Assembly: GCA_946894095.1 (NCBI GenBank)
Contig: OX335653.1
Coordinates: 9,987,001 to 10,051,000 of the forward strand
Length of the DNA: 64,000 nucleotides
Direction: 5' to 3'
Source: Incurvaria masculella
Taxonomy: Eukaryota > Arthropoda > Insecta > Lepidoptera > Incurvariidae
Below the pieces are notes generated by a model. It saw nothing but the letters and a program-made list of their open reading frames with translations, was not told where the DNA came from and searched no databases. Within the stretch, counting starts at the first letter, position 1; each line of letters opens with the position of its first letter. Positions 29,901 to 39,332 of this stretch are shown here, one piece after another. The position numbers and the translations under genes were made by a program.

Positions 29901-30054
29901 TATCAATCTGATTGATAGGAATCTTTCGAGATATTGTCTCAAAATGTATTTGGTCACAGCGGCGGCGTCGGCGGAGGCGATGGAGACGACAGAACCCGAC
30001 ATGTCTCTCATGGACACGAGCGACAGTGCACAAGTTGAGCTTCCTGTCAACTAA
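20960..30054 (+). CDS. HP1: HP1-family chromodomain protein (Su(var)205/CBX5-like), 6 exons
   Basis: Heterochromatin protein 1 family; binds methylated H3K9 through the chromodomain and dimerises through the chromoshadow domain in the nucleus. Exons 20960-21297, 23358-23517, 24433-24530, 28128-28272, 29087-29216 and 29960-30054 join in phase to 321 residues. The N-terminus (about 1-84) is an acidic, Ala/Glu-rich extension. The chromodomain (about 85-140) has [20 protein letters not shown] and [15 protein letters not shown]; its aromatic cage is F87/W108/Y111, with Phe where fly HP1a has Tyr. The hinge is basic ([14 protein letters not shown]). The chromoshadow domain (about 171-235) spans exons 3-4 ([26 protein letters not shown]); W231 matches the Trp used for PxVxL binding. 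A long acidic, Ala-rich tail follows. At 321 residues it is longer than fly HP1a (206). Which HP1 paralogue it is cannot be settled by eye. Exon 4 has decayed tandem duplicates downstream. Confidence 0.93.
21447..21739 (+). repeat. 'CCGGCCAAG' element, copy 5
   Basis: Near-complete plus-strand copy in HP1 intron 1, with four GACG units and both AGGGTTCCGT termini. Confidence 0.85.
21740..23357. other. HP1 intron 1 remainder
   Basis: AT-rich. The 142-codon ORF at 22435-22863 is rich in K, I, N and S, as expected of AT-rich DNA, and I do not call it. A TTAGG-like word series (GGTTAGGTAAGGTTAGGTTA) lies at 23212-23232. Confidence 0.4.
23918..24121. mobile_element. MITE with about 60-bp TIRs
   Basis: Left AGGGCCCCTACTAGGAACCC, then CTATCGAGTAG and ATCGAGGTGGCGATAT; the right end read in reverse is AGGGCCCCTACTACGAACCC, CTATCTAGTAGG, ATCGAGGTGGTGATAT. 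About 200 bp, in HP1 intron 2, no ORF. Confidence 0.85.
25040..27900 (+). mobile_element. 5'-truncated LINE (CR1/Jockey-like) in HP1 intron 3
   Basis: The plus strand reads the end of an endonuclease domain ([22 protein letters not shown]), the linker [16 protein letters not shown], then a reverse transcriptase: [72 protein letters not shown] and the catalytic [10 protein letters not shown]-terminal [14 protein letters not shown] follows, ending at 27442. Breaks: a stop in the linker near 25562 (GCAATTTGAAAT), another near 25170, and a one-base frameshift at about 26377 that splits the RT into 25686-26381 and 26378-27442. It ends in a (CTTA)n tail near 27885-27900. Same strand as the host gene. 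Confidence 0.92.
28311..28491 (+). pseudogene. Decayed tandem duplicate of HP1 exon 4 (chromoshadow)
   Basis: Starts after GTGCGACAG (exon 4 itself starts after CTCGACAG) and reads [16 protein letters not shown], parallel to exon 4's [16 protein letters not shown]. It then has an insertion with an in-frame TAG, later EFMVDYYK, a one-base insertion, HEPWC and DAPE-like text, and a perfect GAG/GTAAGT donor at 28491. The stop and frameshift rule out normal use. The intron sequence after exon 4 is duplicated too. Confidence 0.9.
28512..28548 (+). pseudogene. Start of a third copy of HP1 exon 4
   Basis: After the second copy's donor the text GATTGTGATGGCGTGGTGCG, ACAAAAGCGGCTATGC repeats the acceptor region and first codons (GTGCGACAG/AATCGGCTGTG) once more. 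The acceptor AG is now AA and similarity stops after about 15 exon bases. Confidence 0.7.
28785..29012. repeat. GC-rich repeat ending in a perfect 30-bp inverted repeat
   Basis: Arms at 28923-28952 and 28970-28999 (CGGTTCCACTGGCAGATCCC..., inverse ...GGGATCTGCCAGTGGAACCG) with a 17-base G-rich spacer. Upstream text CTGGCGGATCCAAGATTT, GGTGGGGCTCAGAGAAAAG is a repeat family seen widely in insects. Pro/Gly-rich ORFs on both strands are products of the palindrome. HP1 intron 4. Confidence 0.85.
29252..29400 (-). repeat. SINE body/tail fragment
   Basis: GGACATGGGTGCCTAATACC, ACTGTCATGATTTTAGCC and AACTAGGTGTTATGTCAGGA follow the SINE tail order. HP1 intron 5. Confidence 0.6.
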
Positions 30055-31926
30055 CTATGGCACATGTCGATCGGTTTAATTTGTGATGTGACTAAACAAT
30101 TTGTTGCAAGTGAAACTGTGGCATATACTTGGAAGCATTGTAGTCTTGGATAAAAAAGGAATACATCACGGTACCCCCATATGGGAGAATGTTTAAAAAT
30201 CTGTCCCAATTTCATAGAGTCAGCAACTTTGATCATCAACAGTAGACACCGTGTGCACTCCGCACTCCACGCCTGGAGTTATGCGTCAATTCTAAATAGA
30301 CATACCACAATATTGTATGAAAATCATGCTTTCCATCTAAGGTTGTCATTTGATTTTGTAAAGGATCATAATCTTTTTTAGTCTGGACATTCATCTAATG
30401 CAAGATTCGAGGCTATCCACATTCCTTTAACCTACTGATTACACAAGCTTCATTCATTGTATTATTCATTCAACTTAATATTCATAAAAATAAATTAATT
30501 TTGCAACAGATAATTTAAAACAATATTTGAATTAATTTATTAAGATGCATTTGTTTTGTTACTTTGTTCATATTTATCAGAGCTTGCGAAAGTAACTTAT
30601 TAAATGATACATTTCTGGTTTATCCGGTTACATATTCTAACTTTCAGTCAACAGATTATGGTCACACATACATGTAATTTTCAAGTCATAACTTTTGAAT
30701 TATTTTTTTTATCTTCAAACATTTCCTTCATTCAACATGTTAAAGCAAGTGATTATAGCCCAAAAGCAGGACAATCAAGGTGGTCCTGATGTAAAATAAA
30801 AAGTATTTCGTGTGAATACAATTTTATTGTGTATAAGTTAAGCTTAATTAACAGTATAAAATTTAAATAATAAAGTATGGTGTTGATACCATTTAAGTAC
30901 CTAATCCTTTGGTTTCAGTCAAACATACAAATCAATGTTCTACCAACGATGGTTCAACTAAGCAAGCTAATTATACCAATGTCTGAATTTGACATAGAAA
31001 AAAAATCTGGATGAATTATGACCATTTCAACACTTGAGCTCATGTAGCGTGGAACTACCTTTTGTTTGAGTGATTGTCTTTGATTTATTTTTAATTAGAA
31101 ATCTCCAATGGTGACACATTGTAAAGTCCGTGTGTCTTAATGCGGTTCTAAAAATTTACGTATTTTGAGGCACTAAATTATTTATAAGTATTAAATAGCC
31201 ATACACGTTGCGGCCAAATAATTTTAATATTTAAAGTTTATTGGTTTGGTTGCAATAAACAATTCAAAGGCTTATACCGTTAGATAGTGCAATTCGCCAT
31301 CTAATTGTATACAATTTCAAGAAAATCGCATGCAACTTGAATTATTTTGCTATATTTATTTGATTAGTGCCTCAAAGTCCGCTGTTGCATACAAGACATT
31401 TTGTATGGGCTAGATAGGTTCTGAATCTCTCTGAAACACAATCGTGTGATATGTCCGCTGTGTGTTGTAATATGTTACGGTTAAAACCCAATGTTTGTTA
31501 AAGTCCAAAATCTTTTTTTCCTTGAAGATAACTAAAATTTTCAAGATTCAACACGGGTAGTGCAGCAGTGAAATTAGTGCACTCAATGCACTAATTTCGA
31601 GTTTATGGTAAGTAAAAAAAACCTTACCAACTTTTTTTCTAATATTTTCATAAGAAAAAATCATTTTAAAGTTCTATCTTTATTCTTGGCATCAACTCTT
31701 ATTTAGTGTACTCAACATGTGTACAAGTGCAGAAATTCAATAAACAACACGGAAAAAATAATTTCGCCCTTAAACCAATATCGGGCTTTAACCGTAATAC
31801 AAGGCATTTTGTGTGGGCTGGATGCGTTCGGAAGCCCAACCGTTTAAACCGTTACCTCATAAAATGAAACTAAATCAAACAGTTATAAACATTAGCCCGC
31901 ATCGTTGGACCATCCCGTTGGGCGAA
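30055..31926. other. Intergenic between convergent HP1 and eclosion hormone genes
   Basis: AT-rich. A perfect 12-bp hairpin GAAATTAGTGCA / TGCACTAATTTC with a 5-base loop lies at 31570-31598. A loose inverted pair around TTTGAGGCACTAA lies at about 31157 and 31375 (inverse). No gene seen. HP1 3' ends could use AATAAA-type words at about 30487-30495. Confidence 0.45.
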
Positions 31927-34900
31927 TTATACTCTGATGATGAAGGGTGCGATGGAGTCGGGGTTCTCGCAGTCCGGTATGTCCGTCCGCTTGACGAGGC
32001 ACGCCTCGGCGCAGCGCTGCCCCTCGAACCACCGTCCGTACATCTTCTTGCACTGGGCGCAGTTCTGCATGCAGATGCTGAGCAAGTCGTACCCGCCCAC
32101 TGTCGAAACACAGCTTTGTTGAATGGAAATCGTTTGGGAGCCATGGAGAGAAAATATGAGACGATAAAAAACTTTGTTGAATGGAAATTGTTTAGAATGG
32201 AGAGAAAATATAAAACGAAAAAACACAACATATTCCACCGGCGTAAGCACAAACTCGTTAAGAGAGTCGTTACCCCATCAATTACCCAAACTATGAATGA
32301 TACTGTAACCGACTAACAGTCCTATTCAGAGAGCACCTGTCAAGACTCAGTACGAGATTAGCACCGGACTAACCATACAAAAACCGGTTTAGTCTGCCCA
32401 CTCTGAATATAGTTGTTAATGTTTTACAAGATTTTAGAAATTTTTGGATTCTTAATGATGTTGTTAAATACTACATTAAACGTTTTATTTTTTTTAATAT
32501 ACCTTTATAAATGGTAAACATTGGCTAAAAAATATTGGAAAACGTTTTCTTTTTTACCTTCATTTTAGATTTTTTTACTGATTTTTTTTTTGTAAATATA
32601 TGTAATATTTACAAAATATTAAAATATACGGACATAGAATGAAACTTGAAAGTGATAAAAAATATATATTTAAACTAGCTGAGGTACCCGGCTCCGCTCA
32701 GGTCAAGGTCGTTTCGAAATCATATCGGGCCGAACCTAACATTTTATGTTGTATGTATTTTATGCAATGTAAGCGGAAAAAAATTAATTATTTACGACAT
32801 CACATTAGAAACCTCAAAAATAACAGTATTTCCCACTATGTTATTATGTTATGATGTTATTATACATATAAACCTTCCCCTTCAATCACTCTATCTATTA
32901 AAAAAATCCGTATCAAAATCCGTTGCGTAGTTTAAAAGATTTAAGCATACATAGGGATATAGGGACAGGGAAAGCGACTTTGTTTTATACTATGTAACTA
33001 GTGATGATATGACAACCAGGGAAACGATAGGGAGTGGAAGACGATTTCGCTAGTTCAATTGAATAGGATGGTGCAAACCCGGGTTGGATTTACCCTGCCA
33101 CCTACTAAATAAGGAAGGTTTAGTTGGAATCCGAAACACGGCCAGCCTCGGCGGTCAACCATCCCGAACTCGACCGCGCTTACAGCTGCTTCACCTCGAT
33201 TAACTATCTAACGGCAATGTGTCGCGCCACTGGGCTACCGAGGCTGACAAATCATGACTAGGCGGATTAGTCATGAGTGGTATTCGAGCCCCCACATTCG
33301 TTCGAATTTGATTAAAATCACACAGTAGGTACCTACCTTAAAGTTGACAAATGACAAATATTAGCAATTAATTAACTGTAATGAATCTTACTGACTTTGA
33401 ACGATTGCAATACTAGCGGTCAGTTAATATCGGCTAACTTGAAATTATTTTGTGCCACAAACTCATAGGTAATTTTTAAAAATAATATTTGGTCTAATGT
33501 TTTTATTAACATTAGCTACACTACAAAGAAATAAAAATCTTCCCATACAAAAGGAGCTTAGATATCGTTTAATTAACACTGTGCGTCGATTTACTCATAT
33601 AAAGGATTTTTCGGAACATAAAGTACTCAATATTAGAATAAACAATCTATATCACTGAAATTGAAATTCCCTTGATTTTTTTCGCGGTCCCCTATGTAAC
33701 TATATATTCATTGAAGTCACGTGACTAATCTATTAAATAAGAACAGTGGCTCTTAAATCATTACCTAACTACGTTTCTATGGGTAGCGCAATTCTTTTGA
33801 AAGCCACCATGCCAGTAGAGCGCAAACTATCAGAGGAATGAACTTGGGTATTTGAAAATAAATAAGGAACCAAAAACAGGAAATGATAAAAAACTGCATA
33901 CATTTAATTTTTTCTGTCGTATAAACTGTTTTTTTTTTTTAAATGCAAACGTAGATTTTAATTAATATTAAATACAAACTTCTACTACTAAATACTTCTT
34001 ATACTTCTAGTACATTGTTTAAGGTTTACAAATTATTTCTCAACTAAGTTTGAATGGAGAGGGTCACTTACGGATATGACAATGTGTTGATTGCGCGCTT
34101 AAATACTCATTTGATTATATGGATGTTAATTTTACACATCAAGCCGAAACATTGTCATCATATCAAGATGACAATTGCGTAAGTTCGTTCTATCGCTCGA
34201 AAACGAAAGTAAAACCGGTCACGTGGACTTAGATTGAGGTCAGATAGAGACATGGTCTCGTTTTTGCCCCAAATCTCCCAATCTGATGTCGCTTATATTG
34301 TTCTTGGAAGTTATGAAACGCTTACCGGCACTATATTGCGTTTTAATGTCATGGGCTGCCATGTCCAACTTCGTCAGGTCATGGTCTCTGCGAATCCTCA
34401 TGCATTGCATGGGTACTTACATACATTCAAGTCATGATAGATCTGTACCGATTGAGGTAGAGAAAAGAATATGTGGAGCTGTCACCCCTGCGTAAAATTT
34501 TAGAAAATATGTAAAGAAATTCGATCAAGTCAGCACCAATCAGAAGCATTTATGTCATACCTTCCGCCACACTATTCTTGCTACACTATTCTTTCTGAGT
34601 AGAATATTAGGCTGGCATCAACTTCTGATTAAAGCAGAATTGATCGATTTCCCTACATACTGGTATCATTATTATATTATCGCACATTTTACGCCGATTC
34701 AGCCCCCGTGTCAGTAAACCATATTGCGAAAATCTGAGAGGTGCACCTAAGAATGTTCTTTGGAACGTCATCCCAGCATAATAATAGTGTTATTACGTAC
34801 TGGTAATATGTGCATAACCTGTTTTGTCGTATTAGGACAAAAAATATGAGCAGCGAAATCATCTCTATATTTAACTGTAGATAATTGAGAAGCACCGATG

Positions 34901-36863
34901 ATTCATTCATCTAATCGTATCTGTAAGATTATAGTCATGGGCGGCTTTAGCCATTGCGAGGCCCCTGGCGAGTAGATATTTGCGAGGCCCTTGTCGTTGC
35001 GAATTTGAATGCAAAGTTATGAATAAATAAATATAAAGTAGCAAATAGATTTTTTTTTAAATAAACAAATAATAATAAACGCATGGATTACATGGATGAC
35101 AAATTATTATTAATCATGATAAACTAAGGTTAGATTTTGCGGCTTTCTCTTAGACTAAAATCATTAATTAAATCATAATTATTTAAGAAAAGAGCTACGT
35201 CATTTTCCTTTGAAGTTTCGGCAAGATCTGAAAGCCGATATTATATCAGGTTTGGCAGAAATGTTTTAATATTTATAACCTAGACGCAACGTTTAAAGGT
35301 ATTTTGACTATAATTTTCAGGACCACTTAGATAGTAGGGTACACTTCGGTTAATATTTTTTTCTTTTATATTTCAACCCCGAAATTATGTCATAGTTTCC
35401 GCGATAACTACCAACAAGAGAGCGCTACGTCCGGCGCGAAATTCAAATAAACATATTATAATATGTTTCTACTAGGGTTGTTGCGCGAATGCGCGAGGCC
35501 CCTGCAAGAGCGAGGCCCCGGGCGGTTGCCCTGCTCGCCACCCCCAAAGGCCGCCACTGATTATAGTTAACGAGCTGGCTGACATTTTAATGTATGATTT
35601 GTTGATGTTTCATATCGATAAGGAGAATAGTTCGATAATACGAATGGATTTGATCCAGTCACAGATTAAGTACATATTCAGTCACCTAAGGCCCTATGAT
35701 GAGCTACACACTTCAAACATATTAAAAAAGAAACTGTACTAAAGCATGTCTGCTCATAGCTGCTGTTCAAAATACTTCTGAAAAACCGGCCAAGTGCGAG
35801 TCGGACTCGTGCACGAAGGGTTCCGTACCATCGTACAAGATTTAACACAAAAAATCACATTTGTTGCCTGCCCCCTAAATTTTTATCATGTTTTTATTTT
35901 ACCTATTTGGTAATAGCGGCAAAATAAATACACACACTGTGAATATTTAAGCTGTCTACCTATTACGGTTCATGAAATACAGCCCTGTGACAGACGGACG
36001 GACGGACGGACAGCGGAGGCTTAGTAATAGGGTTCCATTGGCACTCTTTGGGTACGGAACCCTTAAAAACGTGTTTTCTGTCAATTACATTGTGACCGTT
36101 CTAAAATAAAGGAAAGCATCCAATATGTCACCTAATTTATTCTGGAATGGATAACTAGTAATGTCCAGTAATATAAATAAACAATCGGTCAAGTTAAGGT
36201 TGCCATCTCTCAAATTTGACAACCAGGAAAAGACGCGGGAAAACCCCGCATTTTAGAGCCCAGAACCCGGACATGTCAACAGGTTTTATTAAACGGTCAG
36301 TGTAATATAAAAACAGTTGAAAATATCATTAGTCACCTTTCTATTTATTTTCAGACCTTAAAATTAAATTGAGTGATCTTTTATCTTCATTTTAAATGTA
36401 CTTACCTAATAAAACAGAATATTATTGCAATATGTTACAAATTGTTTTACAAATCAGTTAGATACTGATAGTAAAGACTTTAAATTTGTAAACCCGGACT
36501 ACAAATGAAGCCCCGCCCGGACGCTCACCGGATGCCCTCTAAACTAGGGCAAATCCGGGGAAACCCGGACGGATGGCAACCCTAGGTCAAGTGCGATTCG
36601 GACTCGCACACGAAGGGTTCCGTACCATGCCACGTTTCTTTTATTGTGTGTTGCCCTCTACTACCTATGGTTCATGATACAGCCCGCTGACGGATGGACG
36701 GACAGCGGAGGCTTGGGATCCCGTTGGCACCCTTTCAGTACACAGAAGTATCCTAAAAAGTAAAAATAGATAAACCCTTACCGATAGAGGGGTTACAGGA
36801 TGCAAGATGGAGGCAGACCAGCGCGGCGGCCGCGACCAGAAGCAGCGTATTACGGTTCACCAT
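31927..36863 (-). CDS. EH: Eclosion hormone precursor, 2 coding exons
   Basis: Neuropeptide that triggers the ecdysis cascade; secreted by brain neurosecretory cells. Exon 1 (36863-36782) encodes a signal peptide with an Ala/Leu-rich core, ending in ASC at residues 21-23; mature peptide starts at N24 (NPSI), as in moth eclosion hormones. Exon 2 (32099-31927) gives the rest; the phase is G/TG. Total 84 residues, with 61 mature; family precursors have about 88. Six cysteines at 37, 41, 44, 57, 61 and 71 match the three-disulfide pattern. CAQCKKM, WFEG..CAE.C and DSIAPF are signature motifs. The mature peptide is noticeably divergent (SICMQNCAQCKKMYGRWFEG, then acidic/basic changes), so it may be a second eclosion-hormone paralogue. 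The 4.7-kb intron is filled with repeats. An acceptor (TTTCGACAG) with a weak pyrimidine tract is the least typical part of the model. Confidence 0.93.
32108..32228. repeat. Two tandem copies of an about 60-bp unit
   Basis: CTTTGTTGAATGGAAATCGT...ATGGAGAGAAAATATGAGAC is followed directly by CTTTGTTGAATGGAAATTGT...ATGGAGAGAAAATATAAAAC. It lies just inside the eclosion hormone intron, next to the exon 2 acceptor. Confidence 0.85.
32321..32415. repeat. 'TCAGAG' palindromic MITE, copy 2
   Basis: Read on the minus strand: ATTCAGAGTGGGCAGACTAA, ACCGGTTTTTGTATGGTTAG, TCCGGTGCTAATCTCGTACT, GAGTCTTGACAGGTGCTCTC, TGAATAGGACTG. The ends are imperfect inverse copies around TATTCAGAG. Confidence 0.75.
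32672..33004 (+). repeat. Interspersed repeat 'CTAGCTGAGGTACCCGGCTC'
   Basis: Complete-looking copy from the CTAGCTGAGGTACCCGG head to the tail AGGGACAGGGAAAGCGACTT, TGTTTTATACTATG. Such a head and tail are typical of RTE-related lepidopteran repeats. A 71-codon ORF inside is not a gene. Confidence 0.65.
33055..33250 (-). repeat. SINE-like copy
   Basis: GGTGCAAACCCGGGTTGG, CCCTGCCACCTACTAAATAA at the body end and GTCGCGCCACTGGGCTACCG at the tRNA-like head. More diverged than the others. Confidence 0.5.
33251..34927. other. Eclosion hormone intron, no further gene seen
   Basis: AT-rich. Two overlapping plus-strand ORFs at 34234-34495 and one minus-strand ORF at 34689-34910 have no recognisable similarity. 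Confidence 0.35.
34936..35559. mobile_element. Non-autonomous hAT-like element, 624 bp, with 8-bp target duplication
   Basis: Flanked by ATTATAGT at 34928-34935 and 35560-35567. Ends: CATGGGCGGCTTTAGCC on the left and, in reverse, CAGTGGCGGCCTTTGG on the right. Both subterminal regions contain GCGAGGCCCCTG-type words in inverted order. An 8-bp duplication and CA-G starts fit hAT elements. No transposase. Confidence 0.85.
35786..36065 (+). repeat. 'CCGGCCAAG' element, copy 6
   Basis: Plus-strand, nearly complete, with only three GACG units; ends GGGTACGGAACCCTTAAAA. Confidence 0.85.
36186..36757 (+). repeat. 'CCGGCCAAG' element, copy 7, interrupted
   Basis: Its first bases (CGGTCAAGT) end at 36194. 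The rest resumes at 36585 (GGTCAAGTGCGATTCGGACT) after a 390-bp insertion, then continues to TGACGGATGGACGGACAGCG and a diverged terminus. Confidence 0.8.
36195..36584. mobile_element. 390-bp TIR element nested in the repeat above
   Basis: Left TAAGGTTGCCATCTCTC; the right end in reverse is TAGGGTTGCCATCCGTCC. The 8-bp duplication GGTCAAGT (36187-36194 and 36585-36592) is exact, which suggests a hAT-like non-autonomous element. CCCGG-rich subterminal sequence. Confidence 0.88.
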
Positions 36864-37125
36864 CTCTGAAAAACTGAACACATTTCATGTCATAGCACTT
36901 GCATGCACTGCCAACTACGAGTTGCATTGGGTGCCAGGCAGGTGACGAAAATGGGGGATAGATGGGACCCTAGGCTAGTTTTTTCATGTTACTGGACGAC
37001 TACTACTCGCATGCTGTACACCCATTTACAGATAATGTTTTTTGTGAGCAGTAGTCACGGAAATCGACGATCGACGATCGTCAATCTTCTTGGCAGTAGT
37101 TATCCATTATTTTTTGTAAACTAGT

Positions 37126-37392
37126 AACTATCACGGCTTCATTGAACTGAATGGAAAACTCAGACAATTTTTCATTGCCGTCGCGACCATTCTTTTCATC
37201 CCATGCCATGGTATCAACCGGGGCGGGCTTAACCCTACCACCTAGTAGGGGAAGGGGACCTACTGTATTACATGGATTCACAACCATTCGGCACATGGCT
37301 CGCATTCGTGACGAAATGCACGGAGGCAGGGATTTGAACACAGGCCTCTAGAATGCAAGGTAAGTCCCTGCGCCACTAAGCTAGGAGCCTTA
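37126..37392 (-). repeat. tRNA-headed SINE, copy
   Basis: CACGGCTTCATTGAACTGAA, ACAATTTTTCATTGCCGT, GGGGCGGGCTTAACCCTACC, GGGGAAGGGGACCTACTG, then the head at about 37320-37392 with GGGATTTGAACACAGGCC and GCGCCACTAAGCTAGGAGCC. It lies 5' of the eclosion hormone gene. Confidence 0.7.
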
Positions 37393-37559
37393 GCTTCAAT
37401 AAGCTCCACGGTTTTAGAGGCATAATTTTTTTACCCGAATTCAGCATTTGACGTTCAATATTTTGTATGTAGAACTGCCTAAATGTTCGTTGTTTGCGCT
37501 AATGATATTTATATTCAGTGTAGGTATTGAAAAAAAAAGATTAGCAGTTTGGATAAAAA

Positions 37560-37790
37560 AACTGATCATCGTATTACATCCATACTAATATCTATACTTA
37601 TTTCATAAATGCGAAAGTAACTCTGTCTGTCTGTTGCGTTTTAACGCCTAAACCGCTGAACCAATTTTGATGAATTTCAGTATAGAGATATGCCGGACCC
37701 CAGAGAAGGACATAGGCTATCTTTTGTGGTAAAAATTAGACTCGAACGGGATGGAAGTTAATATGAGATTCAGTCCGACATCTGTCTAAA
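37560..37790 (+). repeat. Interspersed repeat 'AATGCGAAAGTAACTCTGTC'
   Basis: The text CATACTAATATCTATACTTA, AATGCGAAAGTAACTCTGTC, TGTCTGTTGCGTTTTAACGC, CTAAACCGCTGAACCAATTT is a very common lepidopteran repeat. Its 3' end abuts a truncated 'CCGGCCAAG' copy. Confidence 0.7.
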
Positions 37791-37792
37791 AC

Positions 37793-38014
37793 GATTTTTT
37801 TATGGGACCCCACTTTAATTTTTATTATTTTATAATTTTACCTATTTGTTGTTATAGCGGCAAAATAAATACATAATCTGTGTAAATTTCAGCTTCCTAC
37901 CTGTTACGGTTCATGAGATACAGCCCTGTGACAGACGGACGGACGGACAGACGTACGGACGGACGGACAGCGGAGACTAGGGTTCCGTTCTCACCCTTTG
38001 GGTACGGAACCCTA
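37793..38014 (+). repeat. 'CCGGCCAAG' element, copy 8 (5'-truncated)
   Basis: Lacks the CCGGCCAAG head; starts at TTTTTTATGGGACCCC and retains the AAATTTCAGCTTCCTACC middle, seven GACG-like units and the GGGTACGGAACCCTA end. Confidence 0.8.
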
Positions 38015-39301
38015 AAAATGACCGAATGTTTCAAATTGTTTGAGAGATTCTGGATGTTATGGAGTGCACAGTACCAAAAGTGAAAATACATCCCTATCGC
38101 TTATGCTTTATTAATTAATTTAATTTAAATATTATTATGTATATGTACGTAATGTTTTCTAAATAACGTTTTAATTAGAAAATAATTGTTACCTCTTATC
38201 TGCATCATAAAAAAGGGATTTAATAAATGCTTCCTAGTCGTGGGGCCGAATACAGTTTGTTGGGACCGAAACATTTGCTTCAGGCCCCATCTATGCATAA
38301 TTTTATTTTGGCTAACAATACACCTCACCCTGCAAGAGAAGCATATTGGTTAAGGAGCATTGAGTGTTGGAAATAAGTACTATATTTACGTTTTTATTAA
38401 TTTAGAAATTAAGTTCGATCCGAAACTTTCATATCAGTATAAACAGTTTTTTGTAGATTTAAGAGCATGTTGACGAGATGCATAGTGTTTTCTTTGTATC
38501 CAATATACATATAAAAGAGGTTGCAGCATAAACTACATAAACAGTTTAGGAATCTTCACGATGAAAAATGTATAATTAACCGATTTGACAGTCCCCATTG
38601 CATAACATTGAAAATACAGATCTACCTACACACAAGAAATTATTTGCATTCAATCACTATTGAAGGTAGGTATTTAGTAAAAAATAGTAAAAGTTACGCA
38701 ATACTGGGCGCATCACTTTTTTCAAAATCGGACGAAATTACTGAAAAAGGTAAACAAAAAAATAGTCAGATCGCTATAATTACAGGCTGGCTCGTAGACG
38801 TCCACGGTTGCATACGGAAATCACGACGAGTACATGCACAACTCCGAGACTTTTTGAGTCTCCGTTTTGACTTTTAAAAAAATCTGCAAAAAATACTTCA
38901 CTACAGATTTTCAGAATCGACCCACTAAAGGATTGCTTCTTGAATTCGATCGCTTGAATCACTTTGGTTCTGGCAACTCACTCGTCCGAACACCCAGTTT
39001 TTGTAGAGTCGGAAACAGGTAAAACCGTAATAACAAAAACCGATCGCCGATCAGGTCGAAGTGTTTGCGCCTCTCGTTAGGCCCGGACGGTGGTGGGGCC
39101 GCAGTAACCGGCTCGGCTGCTGTCCACTCAGTTTTATTTGGCTGCGCAGGCGCAGGCTCGCAGGAAGCGGATCTGCGACGGGCCTGACGAACACTTCTAA
39201 CGGCGCGCCGGCGCCACTAGCGCGGAGCTTTGTTTTAGTGTAAGGCGGAAATAAGGGCCTATCCATTAGTTGAAACGCATTACTATAAAATGCATGTGGG
39301 G
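38015..39301. other. Intergenic, includes a GC-rich patch at 39060-39240
   Basis: A plus-strand ORF of 118 codons at 38521-38877 is unrecognised. The 180-base GC-rich patch (GGCCCGGACGGTGGTGGGGC, GCGCGCCGGCGCCACTAGCG) stands out in AT-rich DNA and could be a promoter or an unplaced exon; I see no supporting frame. Confidence 0.3.
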
Positions 39302-39332
39302 GCATTAGAAAGAAAGAAAGAAAGAAAGAAAA
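39302..39332 (+). repeat. (GAAA)n microsatellite
   Basis: Six to seven GAAA units followed by TACGTTTATTTTTTC. Confidence 0.9.

Noticed and set aside
31813..32316. 167-codon plus-strand ORF
   Set aside because: Its core is the antisense of eclosion hormone exon 2, which has clear family motifs on the minus strand.
38521..38877. 118-codon plus-strand ORF
   Set aside because: No recognisable domain, AT-rich codon use, no splice partners; reported only as part of an intergenic stretch.
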